The notes: generated from the sequence alone by a model not told the origin. Shown: positions 45,286-58,257, numbered from the stretch's first letter. The stretch: DNA of 64,000 bases from Euryodendron excelsum (GCA_033060915.1 CM065383.1:10108501-10172500), one strand, 5' to 3'. Translations and numbers: made by a program.

Positions 45286-47598
45286 GAACTTCATTCAAGG
45301 GGGAACCATCCCTAAAGGTATCATATTGGAGAATTTTAGGGTACTAGACATGTCTCGTCTCTTTTCTTTGTTGACGTGGGCTATTGATGCATGGACCATG
45401 GTAGAATTCAGTGCAAGAAAATTCACATCAATTGAGCTTTGATGCCATATATTATCCATCACAAAAACAAGCACGCACATAAATTCTTCGGGTGGCGCTA
45501 ATGCCACAATAGAATTTGTTGCTTCCGCTGCATTTTAATTTTTATCCTTTGACACAAAAAGCCCTAAATGTGCTGTAGAAACAGCACTTTCAATATTGGC
45601 ATTATCATTTGCCTATTCTTTTTGGTTATGGTCAATCGTTTCTGTATCATTTAAAATCATAGTCCTGCTTAATAATATTTACAGGAAAATCTCCTCTGTT
45701 GGAGTGAGTACCTATAATGCTACTGCAAGTTTCACCTACTTCCCAAAATCATTTTGAGATTGAATTTTGTTATATTGTGTGTTATACCATATGGCTATAA
45801 CCCTGTTAGTGATCCCATAGTAGTTGAACCCTGAACAATTCTATTTATCTAAATAGATGTTATTGTAACCATGTGTGCTCTGGATTTACGTCTTTCTGTT
45901 GCTCTTTTGTTAATCTATCATATTTTGCCATCTGTTTGTATGTTAACATGTTAGCGCACTTGCTCAGAGACTCTATTTACTAGCATTCAATAATTTTACA
46001 AGCAACAAAAGCTATCATCTTGGTTTTCAATTTTGTTTAATACTCAGTGGTTTATGGTCTTACCAACATAAAACCAAGGGGTTTTTATTCTTATGATGAA
46101 GATGTTGATTTTGCCAAGCTGAAAATCAGGTTCTTTGCAAAGTCAAGGACCAGTCATTATTTTTCGTACACCACCCCACCCCCTCTGGAGCACTTTATTC
46201 CCTCAATGGGGAAGATGACTAAGTATTATAGTTGTCATTAGGAGCCATTCTTTTTTGTCTAGTTCATGTTCTACACGCTCTTCTTTTCAATGAACAATAG
46301 TTTCATCAACTCAAATTACATTTCCATGTTCTGCTTGCAAACAATTTGCATGAATATCTCAAAGCTTCTATGCCATGGACCTGTAGTAGTGAATGCCTAT
46401 TCACTTGTAGAATTGGAATCCATCATGAGTCTACACATGAAGGCTTGTTGCTTCTTTTGTGTTTCTCCCTGAATTTGCTGTCCCCGAATGATTATGCATT
46501 TAATAGAGGAATCTGGTAGGCATTTGCTTCATTGATAATGGTGAATGGTATTTGGTTCAAGTGAGATCTGCATTTTTTTGACGGAACTATATTTTAATTC
46601 TTATTCAGTCATTTGTGCCTGTCAGGGTTTGGCATCCCAGTATATTTCTGTATTGAGATAGTGAGAGCAAACTGACTCGATCTTTTTGAAGAGTGTTGGA
46701 TGGTATTTTTTGCCTCAGCAGCTGAAGTGACTTTTGGTAAACATGACCAAACTCTTTAAATTCTTATGATTTAATGGCTGAAATCAGAGATAATTGCCAC
46801 TATAGATAAACCACAGCCATTTGTCGTGTTTGTTAGTAGCCAAAAGAGAAGAAAAGCAATAACATTTCGGCCTTTTTATTTACATTTATTTATTGTATCT
46901 CTGTGATATTTGAAATTTTGGTTTCTAGGACTTGAACTCTGTATTGTTAACCATATGCCTCGTGGCCTATATTTAAATTCCAGTAATTTTATTGAATTAC
47001 TGCTCCTCTTGAAATTGCATTCCTTTTCGTCTCCGGACTCCTATTTATGAAGCGTTGATAAATCGAAGTTAACGGATCTTGTTGTATTTCATTTAAACCC
47101 ATGATTTCCCATAATGCTGAGCTAGACTAACCAAATAGTATCGTGGATTTAAATGAGATCAAACACAATGGTAAAAGGATTATCAAGGATTCCAGACATT
47201 AAGGTATGGCGGAGATTCTCTCGTTACTAGGTTTATCAAACTAAAGAGGAAAAAGAAAGAAAAAAATACAAGTCATGAAAAGACGAAATAAAAAGATATT
47301 TGTATTACTTCATTTTTAAAGATATTTATTATTATTAATACCAAAGTCAAATTCCAAGACGACATCATATTACAATGTTGGGATTTGGCAATTTTGTATG
47401 AGTTTAATTTTGATGCACTGAGTGTAAATTTTATTTTTTTACACAAGTAGGCACCAAAGCTTACACGTATATAAATTCTACTTTTTATGTTATATTTAAA
47501 TTTTAAAAAATAAGTATCGTATTTTAGTATTTTATTTATTTAAAATAAAAATTACTCTGTCAGTACATTAAAATTAAATTTATTTTTTTATTTTATAA

Positions 47599-50500
47599 TC
47601 AATTAAACACGCCGCAGTCAATTCGAATGTTCCCTTCCGATTCATTCGTCTTGACTCCGACCCGGCCAAGTTTGGTGATGGCCGTAACGAAGGCTTGCTG
47701 GAAAGCACTCGAATTTTTGGCCCAAGCATTTATAGTGGGCTTGGACCTTGGGTCGGTGTAGAGGACTTGGTCCGAGGTGAACAAGCCCTTGCCTTGCTGG
47801 AGATTCTTGAAATAAACATTGTCAAAGATTGTGGGCGTGGTTGGGTCCATCTCTATGGCTATGTTTGGGTCCACTTTCCTTGGACACATGGCCTTCAATT
47901 GGGCCGCATATGTTTTGTTGAGCGTGGGGTCCACTGGGTGCTGACGGCTGAAACTGTATATCCGTTTTGCAAAACGGTTGCAGTGAGAGAATCCTACGGT
48001 ATGGGCAGCTGAAAAATCAAAAAATAAAAGAAAAAAAAAAAAAAAAAATAAAAAAAAACAGAGACATGAAAAACATAAATTTGTGTGGCAAATAAGGCCC
48101 TAACGTTGAATTAGTTAAGGCCTGTAATAATATATCAGCAAAAAGGAGGGTGTTTTCAAAAAGAATATCATTCTTACCTAATTTTTATAAAGAATGTTTT
48201 ACTAGAATGATATGACAATTAATTATATTTTTTTAATTGAAAAATTTTTTGTTGATACTTTGTTTTAAAATATTTAGTCCCAATACAACCAAATCATTCT
48301 GTATATAAACATATAGTTTCATTTTGTTTTACATGTCATTGGTCTTTTCTAAAACATTACTTCTTTATTTTGCGAATCGAATTTTATCAATGAAAAACAA
48401 CTCATTAAAGATAAATATTTGTTTCTATAAGCTCGTCTACCAAATAATGATAATAATAATGCAAGGAACTAACAAGTTAAGGAAGGGCAACTACAGGAAG
48501 AGAACCAAAGGACCCCTTGATCTAATGGTATGAGATAGAAGCCTTGAGACTTGATGAGTTAATGAGTTCAAAACTTAGAGCGTGGGAGTAAAATGGATTA
48601 GAATTATGGCTATTCCTTACTAGATTAAATGATTTTTTTTTTCTCAAAACAATTACGTTCCGTTTGGAACTCGAATTTTCAGTGAGAAAAGAAAAATGTA
48701 AAGAAAAAGAGAACAAAGTGAAAGAGTATTTTTGTTTACTTTTCTCTTGCATTTTTCTTTTTTTTTTTTTTTACTTTTCTAACCAAAAATTAGTATTTCA
48801 AACAAAATAAAAGAGTATTTTCGTTTTGTTTTGACCGGTTGGACAATTCAACTCATCAAAACATTGCTTGTTTTGACAAATGACCTATTGCTTTGGTAAT
48901 AGCTGCTGCCTAGAATTATTTCTATCGTCATGAATTATAACAAAAAATAATAATAATTCAAATTATATTGATTTAAGTTTTCCTATATCTGCACAATGAA
49001 AAGAGTACTCTAAAAAATAAAAAAGAAAAAGAAAAGAAAGGGTGGATTTGAATAAAGCCAAGGGAGATCAAAGCATATATTTCCGTCTAGTGCCACATGT
49101 AAAAACTCGGAATGCGTAAGATTTAAGGAAAGAGTATACCGAGGGTATCCTTGTTGATAGGACAAAATCTAAAAAGTTTAATTTTGAATTGTCAATAAGA
49201 GTTGCTTGTAAGTAAATGAAATTAGTTATACTTATTTAATTAACTTTATGAGTAAACAAACAATATGCCGCTTTAGCTTTGATTGCTTTCATCACCATGT
49301 CGAATCTGTCTCTCATCACAAAAGTAAACAGGAAAATGAAATTACATATACCTATTTGATTATCATGTAATGCTATATATAAGGTCCGTTTGGTAATATT
49401 TTTTGACCTAATTTTTTTTAGTTTATAAGTAAAAAAAATTAATTTTTTAGGGTTTTTTTTCTTTTTATATTTTGTTTTTTTTTATCTTTAACTTATAAAA
49501 GTAAAAAAAATAAAAACTTTTAGTTTTTTGATTATAAGTCAAAAAAATAAAATTAAAAAACAAAAAAAAATTTGTACTAAACAGATCCATAATATCAGTT
49601 CTCAATTTATTTTCTTACCCTAGACACGAGGTTATCGGGCTTACATTAATAAATTTATGTGTAATCTATTCACTCGTGTTTAGTGGTGAGAAAAAAATTA
49701 TGAAATGAGATTATATAATATATGTTCTTTAAATATTTTCATTTAGAAGCCTCAGGTGAAAGAAAGAAAGAAAGCCTGTCAGCCTGTGATTGGATGGTGT
49801 TAGCTGGTTGGTCAGGCAGCAGGTGCCAATAATATAATGTTTTTACCAGAGAGTGCAATCATGTCTGTTTGAGAAAGCCCATTAGCAGCAAACAAGGCAG
49901 TCAGCTGGTTCAAATTGAACTCTGGCTGAGGCAGCTTCCCCTTTACACTTGCTGCAGTTGAGCTCAGCCCATCCAATCTTCCCAACTCTACAGCATACCA
50001 AGGTCCACCCGACTGCAATTATATCATCATCACATCATATTTAACAGCTTACTCGCCTTTGCAAATACACATATCCTATACATATGTTACATATATATAT
50101 ATAGGAAACGCATATATAATGTACAAACCAGCGCGATGACGTCTCGGGTTGCCAAGGCAAGAATGTCAGCACAGGAGACCATATTCGTGCAATTTGGGTT
50201 AGCATCAACTGCGGCTTTAGCTTTGATCACAGTGTCGAATCCGTCTCCGGCCAGCGACACGTTATCTACGTAATCCTTCTCGGCTTCTTGAGTGTCCGTA
50301 GATGCAATCATTACCGAAGCATCACAACCCTATTATTTTTGAACCATGTCAAGCCATTGTTCTGATTTTCATTTTGAACGTCAAACCATTGTTTTGATGA
50401 TCAATATGAGCTACCGTTAGTTGAATTTACTCTAAATTTAAATCGTTGCTACGCATGCAACATGCCGAATATATAGAAAAATGTTATTCTTTTAGGTCAA

Positions 50501-51093
50501 TCTATACAAAAATTCTATCAGAATGATGTGACAGTGATATTATTATAATTAAGAGCCAAATGTTTTGTTTTAAAGTGAATAGCTCATATTCAATCACATC
50601 ATTTTAATGATAAATTTTGTATAAATTTTTTTGTTTATACTCCGAATATATATAGGGTAATAATATACAAATTGAAAAATTCATACAAAATTTATCATCA
50701 AAATGAAGTTGTTGAATAAAAATCAATCACTTTAAAACAAAACACTCATCATATATAATAGTTTTTAATTACAATAATGTTATTGTCATATTATTTTGAT
50801 AGAAATCTTTTGTATAGTTTTTCTAAAAAAACATTATTTTTCATATATATAACTTTGAAAATGGGCAATTTTACCTTGACAAAGCAATCGTGGAAGAGGA
50901 GGCGGATAGTTGCAGGGACGGTGACGAACGTCTGTTGAATTTTTTGCCTAACGGCATCCCTAACGATACTTTCAACGTCTGGACAAACATCGGCGTAGTA
51001 GTCCTTCGTAAGTTGTGCCGATGTCAAATGAGGAGAGAGAGACAAACTAAGAGAGAGAGACCACAAGGCTATTAGAAGATTGGATCGACCCAT
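47599..51093 (-). CDS. Class III (secretory) peroxidase, four exons
   Basis: Exons: 51093-50875, 50329-50129, 50012-49847 and 48008-47599 (219, 201, 166 and 410 nt; 331 residues plus stop). All introns are GT-AG with phases 0, 0 and 1, the classic plant peroxidase layout. Signal peptide 1-26 ([14 protein letters not shown]), mature start [12 protein letters not shown]. Distal haem region [15 protein letters not shown] (His and Arg present), [13 protein letters not shown], and proximal haem [10 protein letters not shown]. Eight conserved cysteines give four disulphides; calcium-site Asp residues are visible. Ends RIDCGVFN without a vacuolar extension, so probably cell wall or apoplast. It oxidises phenolics with hydrogen peroxide. 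Closest in feel to the PER16/PER45 group, not verified. Introns 1 and 3 (545 and 1838 bp) carry transposon insertions. Confidence 0.93.
48165..48310 (-). mobile_element. Diverged copy of the ~180-bp 'atatcatt' MITE family (peroxidase intron 3)
   Basis: It shares aatgatatgaca, ttgttttaaa and the end phrase aaatcattctgtata with the copies in intron 1 (50470-50645, 50661-50845) and at 53280-53460. The ends are poorly kept. Confidence 0.45.
48506..48650 (+). mobile_element. SINE-like sequence in peroxidase intron 3
   Basis: tgatctaatggt resembles a pol III box A, and gagttcaaaact about 40 bases on resembles box B, as in tRNA-derived plant SINEs. A T-rich tail follows. No clear target duplication. 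Confidence 0.35.
49383..49588. mobile_element. Foldback MITE in peroxidase intron 3
   Basis: Imperfect terminal inverted repeats ggtccgtttggta and actaaacagatcc enclose T-rich then A-rich halves that fold on each other. The termini resemble Tourist/PIF-Harbinger-type MITEs. It probably belongs with 51429-51619 and 59677-59833. Confidence 0.55.
50470..50645 (-). mobile_element. ~180-bp MITE, inverted copy 1 (peroxidase intron 1)
   Basis: Its reverse complement (gtataaacaaaaaaatt...ttgacctaaaagaataac) aligns along its length with 50661-50845 and 53280-53460. It lies head-to-head with the next copy. Confidence 0.75.
50661..50845 (+). mobile_element. ~180-bp MITE, direct copy 2 (peroxidase intron 1)
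   Basis: It starts gggtaataatatacaaattg and ends ttctaaaaaaacatt. Paired with 50470-50645 it forms an inverted repeat that occupies most of the 545-bp intron. Confidence 0.75.
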
Positions 51094-51182
51094 TTGATGA
51101 GAACTGAATTTAGGGAGACAATAGTGATAGAAAAATGCAGGGATTTAGATATGGGTTGCTTATTATGACTGAGCCACAGAAG

Positions 51183-51190
51183 TATATATA
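51183..51190 (-). promoter_or_regulatory. TATA box of the peroxidase gene
   Basis: tatatata about 90 bases upstream of the start codon on the minus strand, consistent with a leader of roughly 60 bases. A dispersed repeat phrase (ttatataagtgggtact) lies just upstream, at about 51233. Confidence 0.55.
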
Positions 51191-51428
51191 GTTCAGTCAT
51201 TAATTTTGATCTATTGACACCATAAAATTTATTTATATAAGTGGGTACTAAAATGTGGGACACTTCTTCGTGATTATTGCCTTTCGTATTCACTCGTGTA
51301 AATAAAATTTACATTATCACTTGATCAAAATTAAATTTTTACGAATGATACACTGAAGTTGGGTGAACTTATGGCCGCCATTTGTTTCATATTTTTTAAT
51401 AATTGCCCCTTACTAGCTAAAATTCTAG

Positions 51429-51619
51429 AACCTGTTTGACATAGTTTTTTTTCAATTTTTTTAAGATATAAGTTAATTTTTTAAAAACTTTTTCCTTATG
51501 TTAGCTTATAAAAATAAAAATAAAAAGAAGCCAAAAAAAATTGTTTTTTTTTTTTTTTACTTATAAGCTAAATAAGGCATAATAAAAAAAAGGTTAAAAA
51601 AAGCTCTACCAAAGGGGTT
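51429..51619. mobile_element. Foldback MITE
   Basis: Imperfect inverted ends aacctgtttgacatag and ctctaccaaaggggtt around T-rich and A-rich halves that pair (e.g. gttagcttataaaa / ttacttataagcta). Confidence 0.5.
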
Positions 51620-53183
51620 GTAAGAGTTTGAATCCAAAATGCAATGATGGACCCATAAATTTTATGAGAGGGACCAAAGTAGAGTCATTTTATTTAATAC
51701 ATAAATTTCATATCTCATTAAAAGTATTATAATTATATTTTAGAAAAATTTAGTGTGTACAACCCCTTTCATTTAGTATGTACTACCATTCACATTAGTC
51801 GCTTGACCGTTATAATATAAAATACTTATTTATTAATGAAACCCTAATCATTATTCCAAAAAAGAGAGGGAGAGGTGAACATATTCATAACTCCTTAAAA
51901 ATAAAGATAAATGTAATCTTTTTTTATTTTTTTCGCTACCACTTTTAGTATCAAATGTCAAAAATAATTAAATTTATTATATTCATAAATTTTATCTTAA
52001 ATATTATTTTTTAAGTAGTTCAAAATATTTTAAATATCAAATAGTTTATAGAGAAAAATAATTAAATTAGATATTCTCAAAAAGTATTTAAATGTCAGCA
52101 CTTTATACTATTAGATTTGTACATATCTTCTTAAAGTCTATAGTATTCCCTGCAAAAATTACTTAGATATTCTACGTTTATTGTCATAAGTGTGTAACTA
52201 GTTTTTCGATCAATTGTATATTTTAGCATTACTTACTGTGCATTATTTTAGTAGAAACTCAAAATACTACTTTCTTTTGTCATAAATATTTTAAAAAGTA
52301 TTGGGCTTAACTATAATTTTGTTTTAGCTTTCGGGGCCATGCCTCCACCCGCCCTTGCATCCGCATTGCTCAAACATAGTTCAAGTAAGATAAGTAATTA
52401 TAAAGAGAGATGACTTAATCGGCATAACTAGAATGTGGTAATATACATGAAGGTGGAAGTTGTGTCCTCATAGAAATTGTGTCTTGAATACACTACTTCA
52501 AATTCGAAATTGTGTATTCAAAACACAACTTTTCGACTTATTTGGATTTAGTAAATAGGTTCAAAACCACTTAATTTTGAAAAATAAGTTTAAAAATCAT
52601 ATTGGTTTAGCAAAAACTCCATGAAGGCTGCTTCAGTTCGGGCAGGGCGTTTTCTTATGAACCCAAAGTTAAGGGTTTAATTATTTTAAGTACTTCATTT
52701 GTTATAGAAATATGTAAAATGTATGTTATATATATATTAAATTTGCTGTCGAAATCAACTTCAAGCATTCTTCCGAACTCCAGCTATTATGGGCGGCTTG
52801 ACGGGCTGAAAGGTTGATGTCCACTCCTATCCAATAACAATAATATGGACCACAGATTAAAGGATAAATTGCCATTTAGGTCCTGGAACCGTATTTCAAC
52901 TTTCAATTTTATCCTTTCAATTTTTTTTTTAAAATTTTAGTCTTCCAATTTTCATAATTAAGTCAATATTATCCACCCATTAATGGAGGTGAAAAAAACC
53001 ATTCTATATTCTTATTACATCATATTTGAATATTTCTTCTTACATGGGGTAATTTAATGTTTAACTAAGAAAATAATAAAAATGAAAACAAAAACAAAAA
53101 CCTTCACCTATTTGGAGACCTGCCACCGCGGCCGCCACCATTGCATCTACACACTTGAATACCCACAGCAATTACCCTTATAC

Positions 53184-53573
53184 TATGTTTGGATATTTAA
53201 TTTATCAAGGAAAAAAATAAAGACAAAAAAAAAAAGAAAAGGAATTGAAGATTCTAATTTTTCACCTATTTATTTTTGAGTAATACTATACAAACAAAAA
53301 AATTCATATACAATTTATCTTCAGAATGATATGGTTGAATGAAAGTTATTTACTTGAAAACATAACACTAATTATGGTGACTCTTATTTACAAAAATTCT
53401 ATTGCCACATTATTTTGGTGGACCTTTTTGTACAAGTTTTCTAAAATAATAACATTTTTCATTTTGTTTTTATGTTATTTTACCTTTTACTTTCTCTCAT
53501 AACCACACATAAGATATAATTTTTTTTTATTTTTTTTATTTTTCTCAATAAATTTGGAATCCAAACAAAGCAT
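53184..53573. mobile_element. MITE with inverted ends, split by a second MITE
   Basis: Ends tatgtttggatatttaattt and aaatttggaatccaaacaaa are inverted repeats, flanked by tac on both sides (53181-53183 and 53574-53576). The interior is interrupted by the ~180-bp element at 53280-53460. Related to 57568-57713. Confidence 0.55.
53280..53460 (+). mobile_element. ~180-bp MITE nested in another MITE
   Basis: Same family as the two copies in peroxidase intron 1: starts gtaatactatacaaac, contains cagaatgatatggttgaatg and ttgccacattattttggtgg, and ends taataacattt. Confidence 0.7.
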
Positions 53574-54720
53574 TACTCTCTTTCTACAAGTGTATCCAAT
53601 AGCATGGTCATATGTATACATATCCAGGAGACACACATCGACGTACATATATAGGAGATCGGCAGTTGCTTGTGAAACAATGGTGAACCAGGCTAATAGT
53701 TATGAACACGAAAGATGAATCATAGTGAGAGTGTAGAGAGAGTAGTGAAGATAGGGGTAGACCTTGGGTAGGGCAGGCCAGGTTAAAATAAAATTTTAAG
53801 CCCGTTTAAAATAAAAATTATGATTTCTAAGTCTGTCTAAGTTTGTTTATTTAACTTAAAAACAATTTTAATAAATATTTTTTCTTAAAAATAAAATAAT
53901 ATGATATAAATTTAAATGCATAAATATAATAAAAATAAATATATATTATTTTATATATATTTCGAGTTTGGCCGAGCTTTAAACACAATTTTCAAATCTG
54001 CCTATTAAACTAATTGGGCCTAAAGAAAAATCTCAAGCAATGTACAGGTTTGAGCGGGATATCGGGCCCATGTTTAAAGCTTTGTCTCCTATAAAGTTTG
54101 ATAATTTCAAAATTGTTAAGGTTGGTGCTCGTTTAACTGAGTGTTTAAACATGTTTGGTAATTCTAAAATTATTATTTGTTTTTATTTTATATTAAAAAT
54201 TGTAATATATAATTATATATCTAAGCCGTGGAAGCTATGCGTGGCAGTGGTGGAGGGAAAGTTGTGGGGGGATTGGGGGAGGGGGCGGAGGGCTGGGATT
54301 AATGAGGGAGGTCTGGTGCTTTGAAAACAAAAACAAGTAGATACACATTTTTGTGTTCACTTTTTTAAAATGTTTTTGAAAACTGGTTCAAGATTTAAAA
54401 AAAAAAACATTTCAAAAAACAATAATTGTTTTTTTTTTTCGTTATTAAGTCTTTTATGCTATTTTCTAATGTTTCCATGATTAATTAAGTTTGATGTGAG
54501 ATGGCGGACTACAAAGTGCAAATTCACCCTAGAAAAAACTGACAAAATATCATTTTGTCAAAATAAAGTCTTTGAGATTATTAAATGGACGATTAGAGAT
54601 TGGACCAAATGTTGCAAATCTTGAGGGACCAACATGCACTTCCTCAAATCATATTATGCCAGACTTGAGATACCCCATTTCAAAACTTTAATAAGTTTGA
54701 TTTTCAAACAATGAGAGTTT

Positions 54721-54922
54721 AAAATATATTTACACGAGGGGGTACCAAATGAAACTTGTCGTTGTAGAAAGCAATAAAAGAGTTTAGGCATGTGTAACAT
54801 TGTGGTACCCATTTTTTTAAAAATTTATTTACACAAGTGGGTACTAAATGAAACACGTTATTGTAAACAGCAATAACAGAGTTTAGGCATGTGTCACATT
54901 GTGGTGCCCATTTTTTTAATTT
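54721..54922. repeat. 99-bp tandem duplication
   Basis: tttacacgagggggtaccaaatgaaac at 54729 and tttacacaagtgggtactaaatgaaac at 54828 begin two similar 99-bp units, both running to gtggtrcccatttttttaa. A related phrase occurs upstream of the peroxidase gene (51233). Confidence 0.85.
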
Positions 54923-55844
54923 GATTATATCTAAATTAAACTCTACTTTAATTTGTTTTGGTCCAAACTCTGTAGCTAACATAACCCTAGTTATTAAATA
55001 CTTGTACCATTTAGATATAATACACATGTGTACATATAAATAAAAAAAATTTCATTTTTCGTCCATATCTCAAACCTAATGAAAAATATACTTTTTTTTA
55101 GTTGGATCGTGTAACGCACATGTTAAACGTTTTGAGTATTATAATTTTAAAAAGACTCGATTAAAAATTAGATAATATAATTTTAGCATATTATTAATTC
55201 TAAACTTAATATATAATTATAATAGTAAAATTATTGACCATTAAACTTATTTGACTTTATCAATTATAGAAAAAGTTTGTATAACTCATGATGTGTATCT
55301 TTACTAGTATCTTGTCATATATTTTTGAGATACTTTTCTAATACTAGATATATTTAAATCATTAAACATATTTTTATAATAGCTTCTCATCAATACTCAA
55401 TATAGTAAATTACATATTACAATTGACAAATTAACTCATTCTGATATCAAGTATTGAAATAATAAAATTTATTTATCTACCACTTTAATTTAATTATTTG
55501 TTACTTATATATTTTTAAGAATAATCTACATGAGACAAAAATACTATATTCTATTTGTTAGTAATTTAACTGTTTGTTAGTAATATATTTTAAGAAATAA
55601 TATATATGAGACAAAAATAGTATATACTAACATATATAAAAAGAAATTACACATAAATGTTGTCGTACCTTTTGTCCCGACTTTTTAATCTATGTTCATA
55701 TAATATCCAGATAATTATATATTCGTATTTTTATACCAAAATTTTATTACCGTATTTTAAAAAAATCGTATGAAACCCATACGTATTATGTACAATTCTT
55801 TTGTCATCCCGTACTTTACTAACTATGAACATAACCAGTGGCGA

Positions 55845-55930
55845 AGTCATTTAAGACCTAGAGGGGGCACTTGCCTCCTCAACAGGGCCCTTTTAGCTTT
55901 CAAAAAAATTATATTTTTATTAATAGTTTT
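55845..55930 (+). mobile_element. hAT-like element end (tentative)
   Basis: cagtggcgaagtcatt, then gagggggcacttgcctcctc, resembles plant hAT-type ends. Similar phrases occur at 60524-60590 and, inverted, at 52325-52365 (tgcctccacccgcccttgcatccgc). No complete element is delimited. Confidence 0.3.
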
Positions 55931-57033
55931 AGAATTTTTTTTATTAATTTGCTTCCTTTAAAAATTTATAAATGTCCATTCTATAGTTAAAAATTCTATT
56001 TTCACATACAATTTTAGATATATTTCTCAATTTTTACTTATAAATATATAAATATTACTGGTAAATAATTATTTTTTTTAAAGACCCCTTCATATATTAT
56101 ATAAGGGTATATACAAAGCTAGGTCTTCCTCATACGGCATATAACCTTTACTGTATTGCTAATTCAGACAAAGCTCCATATGGCTTAAAAAATTAGGCGA
56201 GTTTGATCCAATTATTAATGTATATTGTTGAGAGCCCATAGAAAAGCAATGAAAGCAATTGACTTCACGATTGATTAAAGGGATAATTACACCAACATTC
56301 CTAAAACTTTAACTCAGTATTACTAAATTTTTGAATAATTATAACAACATTCCTAAAACTATAACTCAGTATTACCAAATTTTCTTAAACTCTAAAACAT
56401 AATATATTAACTTCTTGAATTATCAATGTATCAATCAATACATTATGTTAGTATTATATAGAAAATTTTCATATAACTTTTACATATTCATAAAAGTATA
56501 ATTTTATACCTAAACTGATTTTTTTAAAAATAATTGTCTAATGATCAAAATGCTCCTTAGATTATTCTTATAACATGTCATTTTAAAGAACATTTGAGTT
56601 ATTAAACAATTATTATAATAAAAAAAATAATTTAAATATAAAATTATACTTTTATAAATACATACAAGTTACATAATAAATTTTTAGTTATTTTGCTAAG
56701 GAATTACTACTAAAAGGTACTGATACAATTGTTCATGAGTTATGAGGGTGCAGCGTGCTACGCCTAGTACAAAGGCGTGTACGATGTCTATATATGTGAC
56801 GTAATCCCCCAGCATGATCTCTAATTTTTTGTTTGATTATTATGTTTCTGGGCCCATGTTTACATCATCTGGTGCTAAAAAAATTTGAGTTATGATCTCT
56901 CCAGTCTTTGAATTTTTTTATTTTTATTTTTGGTATATTAGAGGCTAAAACCTTTAGGAGAGGAGAGTCACTAGTAGAGGAGAGTGAGTGGTGCCATTAC
57001 CCCGGGCTAGTCCGTCTCCTCTAGTCTTTGAAT

Positions 57034-57362
57034 TGGCGTGTAAATTTGGCCAGCAGCTTGGCCTAGCCGAGCCTGAACCCCTATGATTGGCTTAGGTTGT
57101 AAGCCTTGACTGGCTCAAAGCCCGGTCCAAAAGCCAGCAGAAATAAATAAATCTTTAAAAAATTTAAAAATGAATAAAATATGATACTCAGCCCGCTTGG
57201 CCCAACCCAATTCCGGTATCTATTAGGACGGCAAAACTGGTTCTGGACCTAGGATTTGATTAATTGGTCCAGCTCATTCTGCACTTTAGCACAAGCTGGA
57301 GCCGGCCCGACCAGGTTCAAATGGAAATTGGGCTCAGACGGGCTGGCCAGTTTGACACCCCT
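57034..57362. mobile_element. hAT-like MITE
   Basis: Imperfect inverted ends ggcgtgtaaatttggccagc and gctggccagtttgacacccc surround a GC-richer body with repeated cagcccgg/ggcccg words. The end type (gggtgtcaaa) is that of Ac-like MITEs. A target duplication is not clear. Confidence 0.45.
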
Positions 57363-57567
57363 CCAAATATTGTTTAAAAAAAAGGTACAAAGATTTTCCA
57401 AGATGATGTGCATTCAAATCTATTAAACCTTAACGACTACAATTAGAATGGCATCCATCCTCTATAATTAGAAAGCATGCCTTTGACGTTTCTCCTTAAC
57501 CTATATATTGATCCAATTAATCATGTTTTCATGTACTGTATGAACTGTAAATAGTAAATACTGATAT

Positions 57568-57713
57568 TGTGTTTGGAACTTTAATTTATCAAGAGAAAAG
57601 TAAAAAGAAAAAAGAAAATTATGAGGAAAAAAGAATAAATGATAAGAGTATTTTTATTCTCTATTTTTCGTCATCTTTTTTTTTCTTATCATTAAATTCT
57701 TAATCCAAACACA
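57568..57713. mobile_element. Foldback MITE, 146 bp
   Basis: Perfect 11-base inverted ends (ttgtgtttgga / tccaaacacaa) with A-rich and T-rich halves that pair. Ends are like those at 53184-53573. Confidence 0.6.
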
Positions 57714-58173
57714 ACGTGAAAAAATAAATTGTCGTCCCAACATATAGTAGTAGTATAAAACTCAAAATTCAAGCTCAAAATGTGGATTCCTACCCCATTT
57801 GGGTAGTTTCAATAAATCAAAGTTTCTTTTCTAATTGAAAATTACAATTTCACACTAGCTAGTTTAAAAAAAACACAGCACAAACTGTGGCATTTTAATT
57901 TCACGTAGCCAACCATAGGCAATCAAATTAAATTATATGAAAGACATGTCAGAAACCTCCATCAACCATTTCTCCTCCACGCCAAACAGCTTAGCATTAA
58001 TATTCGTAAACTATAGGAGGATTATTAGAAAAATCCTTAATAATATGTACATGGCCAGTTTAGACCCCCCAGCCCTTTGTTTTGTATTTTGTTCTTCTCA
58101 TACATTAAACAATACTTAAGCATGGGGGACAGATCTACCACACCTCTAATACAAAGTTTATCATTGCAATGAC

Positions 58174-58176
<3 letters not shown>

Positions 58177-58255
<79 letters not shown>
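58177..58255. repeat. (GA)n microsatellite, 79 bp
   Basis: About 39 uninterrupted GA units. GAGA tracts near plant genes can bind BBR/BPC factors, but no gene is adjacent here. Confidence 0.98.

Positions 58256-58257
<2 letters not shown>

Larger units (their letters stand above)
42481..47598. other. Intergenic region without a recognised gene
   Basis: About 5.1 kb between the ADA1-like gene and the convergent peroxidase gene. It is less AT-rich than the right third of the window and holds short open stretches (43751-44119, 44980-45285, 45257-45442), none of which I recognise. A caa/aat simple repeat lies at 44458-44487. The U2-like fragment and candidate exons are listed separately. A long non-coding or alternative 3' transcript of the ADA1-like gene is possible. 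Confidence 0.5.

Noticed and set aside
48646..48812. Another foldback element in peroxidase intron 3
   Set aside because: The possible ends (cgtttggaactcg and atttcaaacaaa) are too weakly complementary to claim.
54040..54324. 94-codon plus-strand frame with a G-rich end
   Set aside because: No recognisable motif, biased composition, and no splice or promoter context.
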